From Accumulibacter phosphatis (GTDB taxonomy: Bacteria > Pseudomonadota > Gammaproteobacteria > Burkholderiales > Rhodocyclaceae), in assembly GCF_000024165.1 (NCBI RefSeq), contig NC_013193.1:1-64000 (forward strand): a DNA stretch of 64,000 nucleotides, in the 5' to 3' direction. The position numbers were made by a program, and so were the translations under genes. A model generated the notes under the pieces. That model worked only from the letters and a program-made list of their open reading frames with translations. It searched no databases and had not been told where the DNA came from. Shown piece by piece: positions 62,879 to 64,000 of the stretch (position 1 is the first letter of the stretch; the number at the start of each line of letters is the position of its first letter).

Positions 62879-62887
62879 ATGTGAAGG

Positions 62888-63696
62888 GGCGCGTGGAAAG
62901 GGCCATTCGCTATGCTCGCGAAGCCTTCTTCGCCGGTCGCACCTTCCTCGATCTGGCGGACCTCAATGCGCAGGCCGAGGCCTGGTGTTCGGGAGAGGCG
63001 GCTGACCGGCGTTGCCCCGAGGACCCTTCGCTGAGCGTGCGCGAAGCCTTCGCCCTGGAAGCGGCACATCTTCTGGCGTTACCGGAGCATCCGTATCCGA
63101 CCGATGAACAGGTGGCGGTGAAGGTCGGCAAGACGCCCTATGTGCGCTTCGACCTGAATGACTATTCGGTGCCTCCGGAGCAGGTGCAGCAGACGCTGAC
63201 GGTGGTCGCCGACCCGCTGCGAGTGCGCATCGTCGATGGGCAGACGGTACTGGCGACGCACCGGCGCAGTTATGACCGGGGGCAGTGCATCGAGGAACCG
63301 GCGCATCTCGCGACCCTGGTCGAACAGAAGCACCAGGCCAGTCTGCACCGGGGAACCGACCGGCTGACGCGGGCGGTGCCGGAAAGCCGGGAGTTGCTCG
63401 TCCAGGCGGCCGGCCGGGGGGCGAATCTGGGGACGATCACGGCGGCGCTGTTGCGTTTGCTCGATCGCTATGGGGCGAGCGAGTTGCGGGCGGGCATCGA
63501 GGAGGCTCTGGCCCGTCAGGTGCCGCACCCGAATGCGGTGCGCCTGGCGCTGGAGCGCCGGCGCGAAGCGACCGACCGGCCGCCACCGGTCGAGATCCCC
63601 TTGCCCGAGCACCTGCAGCGCCGCGATACGCCGGTCCGGCCGCACCGGCTGGAACCCTACGACCGGCTGACGGGGGGGACCGATGATCCCGAGTGA
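62888..63696 (+). pseudogene. istA: istA 3' part (IS21 transposase)
   Basis: Begins GRVERAIRYAREAFFAGRTF, containing the last DDE-triad Glu, and continues through VGKTPYVRFDLNDYSVPPEQ to the normal IstA C-terminus. The stop overlaps istB by 14 bp, as is usual in IS21. Confidence 0.92.
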
Positions 63697-64000
63697 GGCC
63701 TTGCGCAAACGGGCGGAAGCCCTGCATCTGCACGGCTTGCTGGCGCATTGGTCGGAGCTGGCCGAGTGCGTTTGGGTCGAGCCCTTGCTGACCTGGGAGG
63801 AGACCGAACGGGCCAGGCGCAGTCTGGAGCGCCGTCTCGCCGAGGCGCACATCGGTCGCTTCAAGCCGCTCGCGGATTTCGATTGGGACTGGCCGGAGCA
63901 GTGCGATCGGACAGCGATCAGCGAGTTGATGAGCCTGGAGTTCCTGAAGAGCGCGAGCAATGCCATCCTGGTCGGGGCGAGTGGGCTGGGCAAGTCGACG
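63683..64000 (+). CDS. istB: IstB-type IS21 helper ATPase, partial
   Basis: ATG at 63683. MIPSEALRKRAEALHLHGLL starts a typical IstB. The frame reaches Walker A GASGLGKST at the last bases, where the window ends. IstB is the AAA+ helper needed with IstA for transposition. Confidence 0.93.
   Translation, partial: MIPSEALRKRAEALHLHGLLAHWSELAECVWVEPLLTWEETERARRSLERRLAEAHIGRFKPLADFDWDWPEQCDRTAISELMSLEFLKSASNAILVGASGLGKST

Larger units (their letters stand above)
59530..62887 (-). mobile_element. 3.36-kb serine-recombinase element inserted in istA
   Basis: AAGG occurs at both junctions (59526-59529 and 62884-62887). Removing 59530-62887 rejoins GAG AAG GGG CGC and reconstitutes NEKGRVERA in frame. 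The element carries four minus-strand genes: a DUF5372 protein, a HTH protein, a small protein and a large serine recombinase, the last three coupled by ATGA overlaps. No terminal inverted repeats are obvious, as expected for serine-recombinase mobility. Confidence 0.85.
57986..64000 (+). mobile_element. IS21-family element (runs off window), carrying a nested insertion
   Basis: Left end placed at TGTCAATGGCGGTCAAGAAG, which begins with TGT. A GCGGTAAAAAGGACCCGCC segment at about 58240 resembles the internal terminal repeats of IS21 elements. It carries an accessory ORF, istA (split) and istB (cut by the window end). The element lies inside the GTPase gene. Confidence 0.75.

Overview
The window reads as accessory and backbone DNA of a large plasmid from a GC-rich proteobacterium, most probably a betaproteobacterium. 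The strongest evidence is an IncP-1-like replication and control core at about 44.8-53.5 kb. It has a TrfA-type initiator, a 22-bp iteron origin with a DnaA box, a parA-parB pair with matching palindromes, kleE, korA-incC-korB, kfrA and kfrB. Matches to the KorB operator (exact) and the KorA operator (one mismatch) are readable in the DNA. I cannot exclude an integrated plasmid, and the host assignment is inference.

Layout. 1-14 kb is a patchwork of decayed repeats, toxin-antitoxin pairs (GNAT/DUF1778, HigB/HigA-like, RHH/PIN), broken DUF1016 genes, an IS110-family element and a 1,319-aa DUF4365-TPR protein. 14-37 kb is a defence island: an IetA/IetS-like AAA ATPase plus subtilisin-like protease, a ParD antitoxin with a broken ParE, and a five-gene minus-strand operon (DUF499 ATPase, small protein, AlbA_2/Schlafen-type protein, DUF1156 methyltransferase, PLD-SNF2 helicase). 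A divergent plus-strand trio follows (DUF6361, phospholipase-D-like protein, helicase). 37-44.8 kb holds small genes, a second KfrA-like gene, a RelE-type toxin pair, a tyrosine recombinase with a co-transcribed partner, and a MNT/HEPN toxin pair caught between two direct copies of the recombinase 3' end. 44.8-53.5 kb is the plasmid core.

53.8-58.0 kb is a compact four-gene cassette: a calcineurin-like phosphoesterase with a C-terminal helical module, a GASH-type all-helical protein, and two P-loop GTPases of the double-GTPase type. It matches computationally predicted NTPase-based conflict systems that, to my knowledge, are little tested. The last GTPase gene is cut by an IS21-family element. 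That element's transposase gene is itself split by a 3.36-kb serine-recombinase element. Removing the latter in silico restores the istA frame exactly.

How it works together. The backbone replicates, partitions and represses itself (KorA, KorB, KfrA). At least six addiction modules would stabilise the plasmid. The cargo is dominated by predicted antiviral or inter-replicon conflict genes. The most interesting candidates for undescribed biology are the phosphoesterase-GASH-double-GTPase cassette, the DUF6361-PLD-helicase trio, the five-gene DUF499/DUF1156 operon and the DUF4365-TPR protein.
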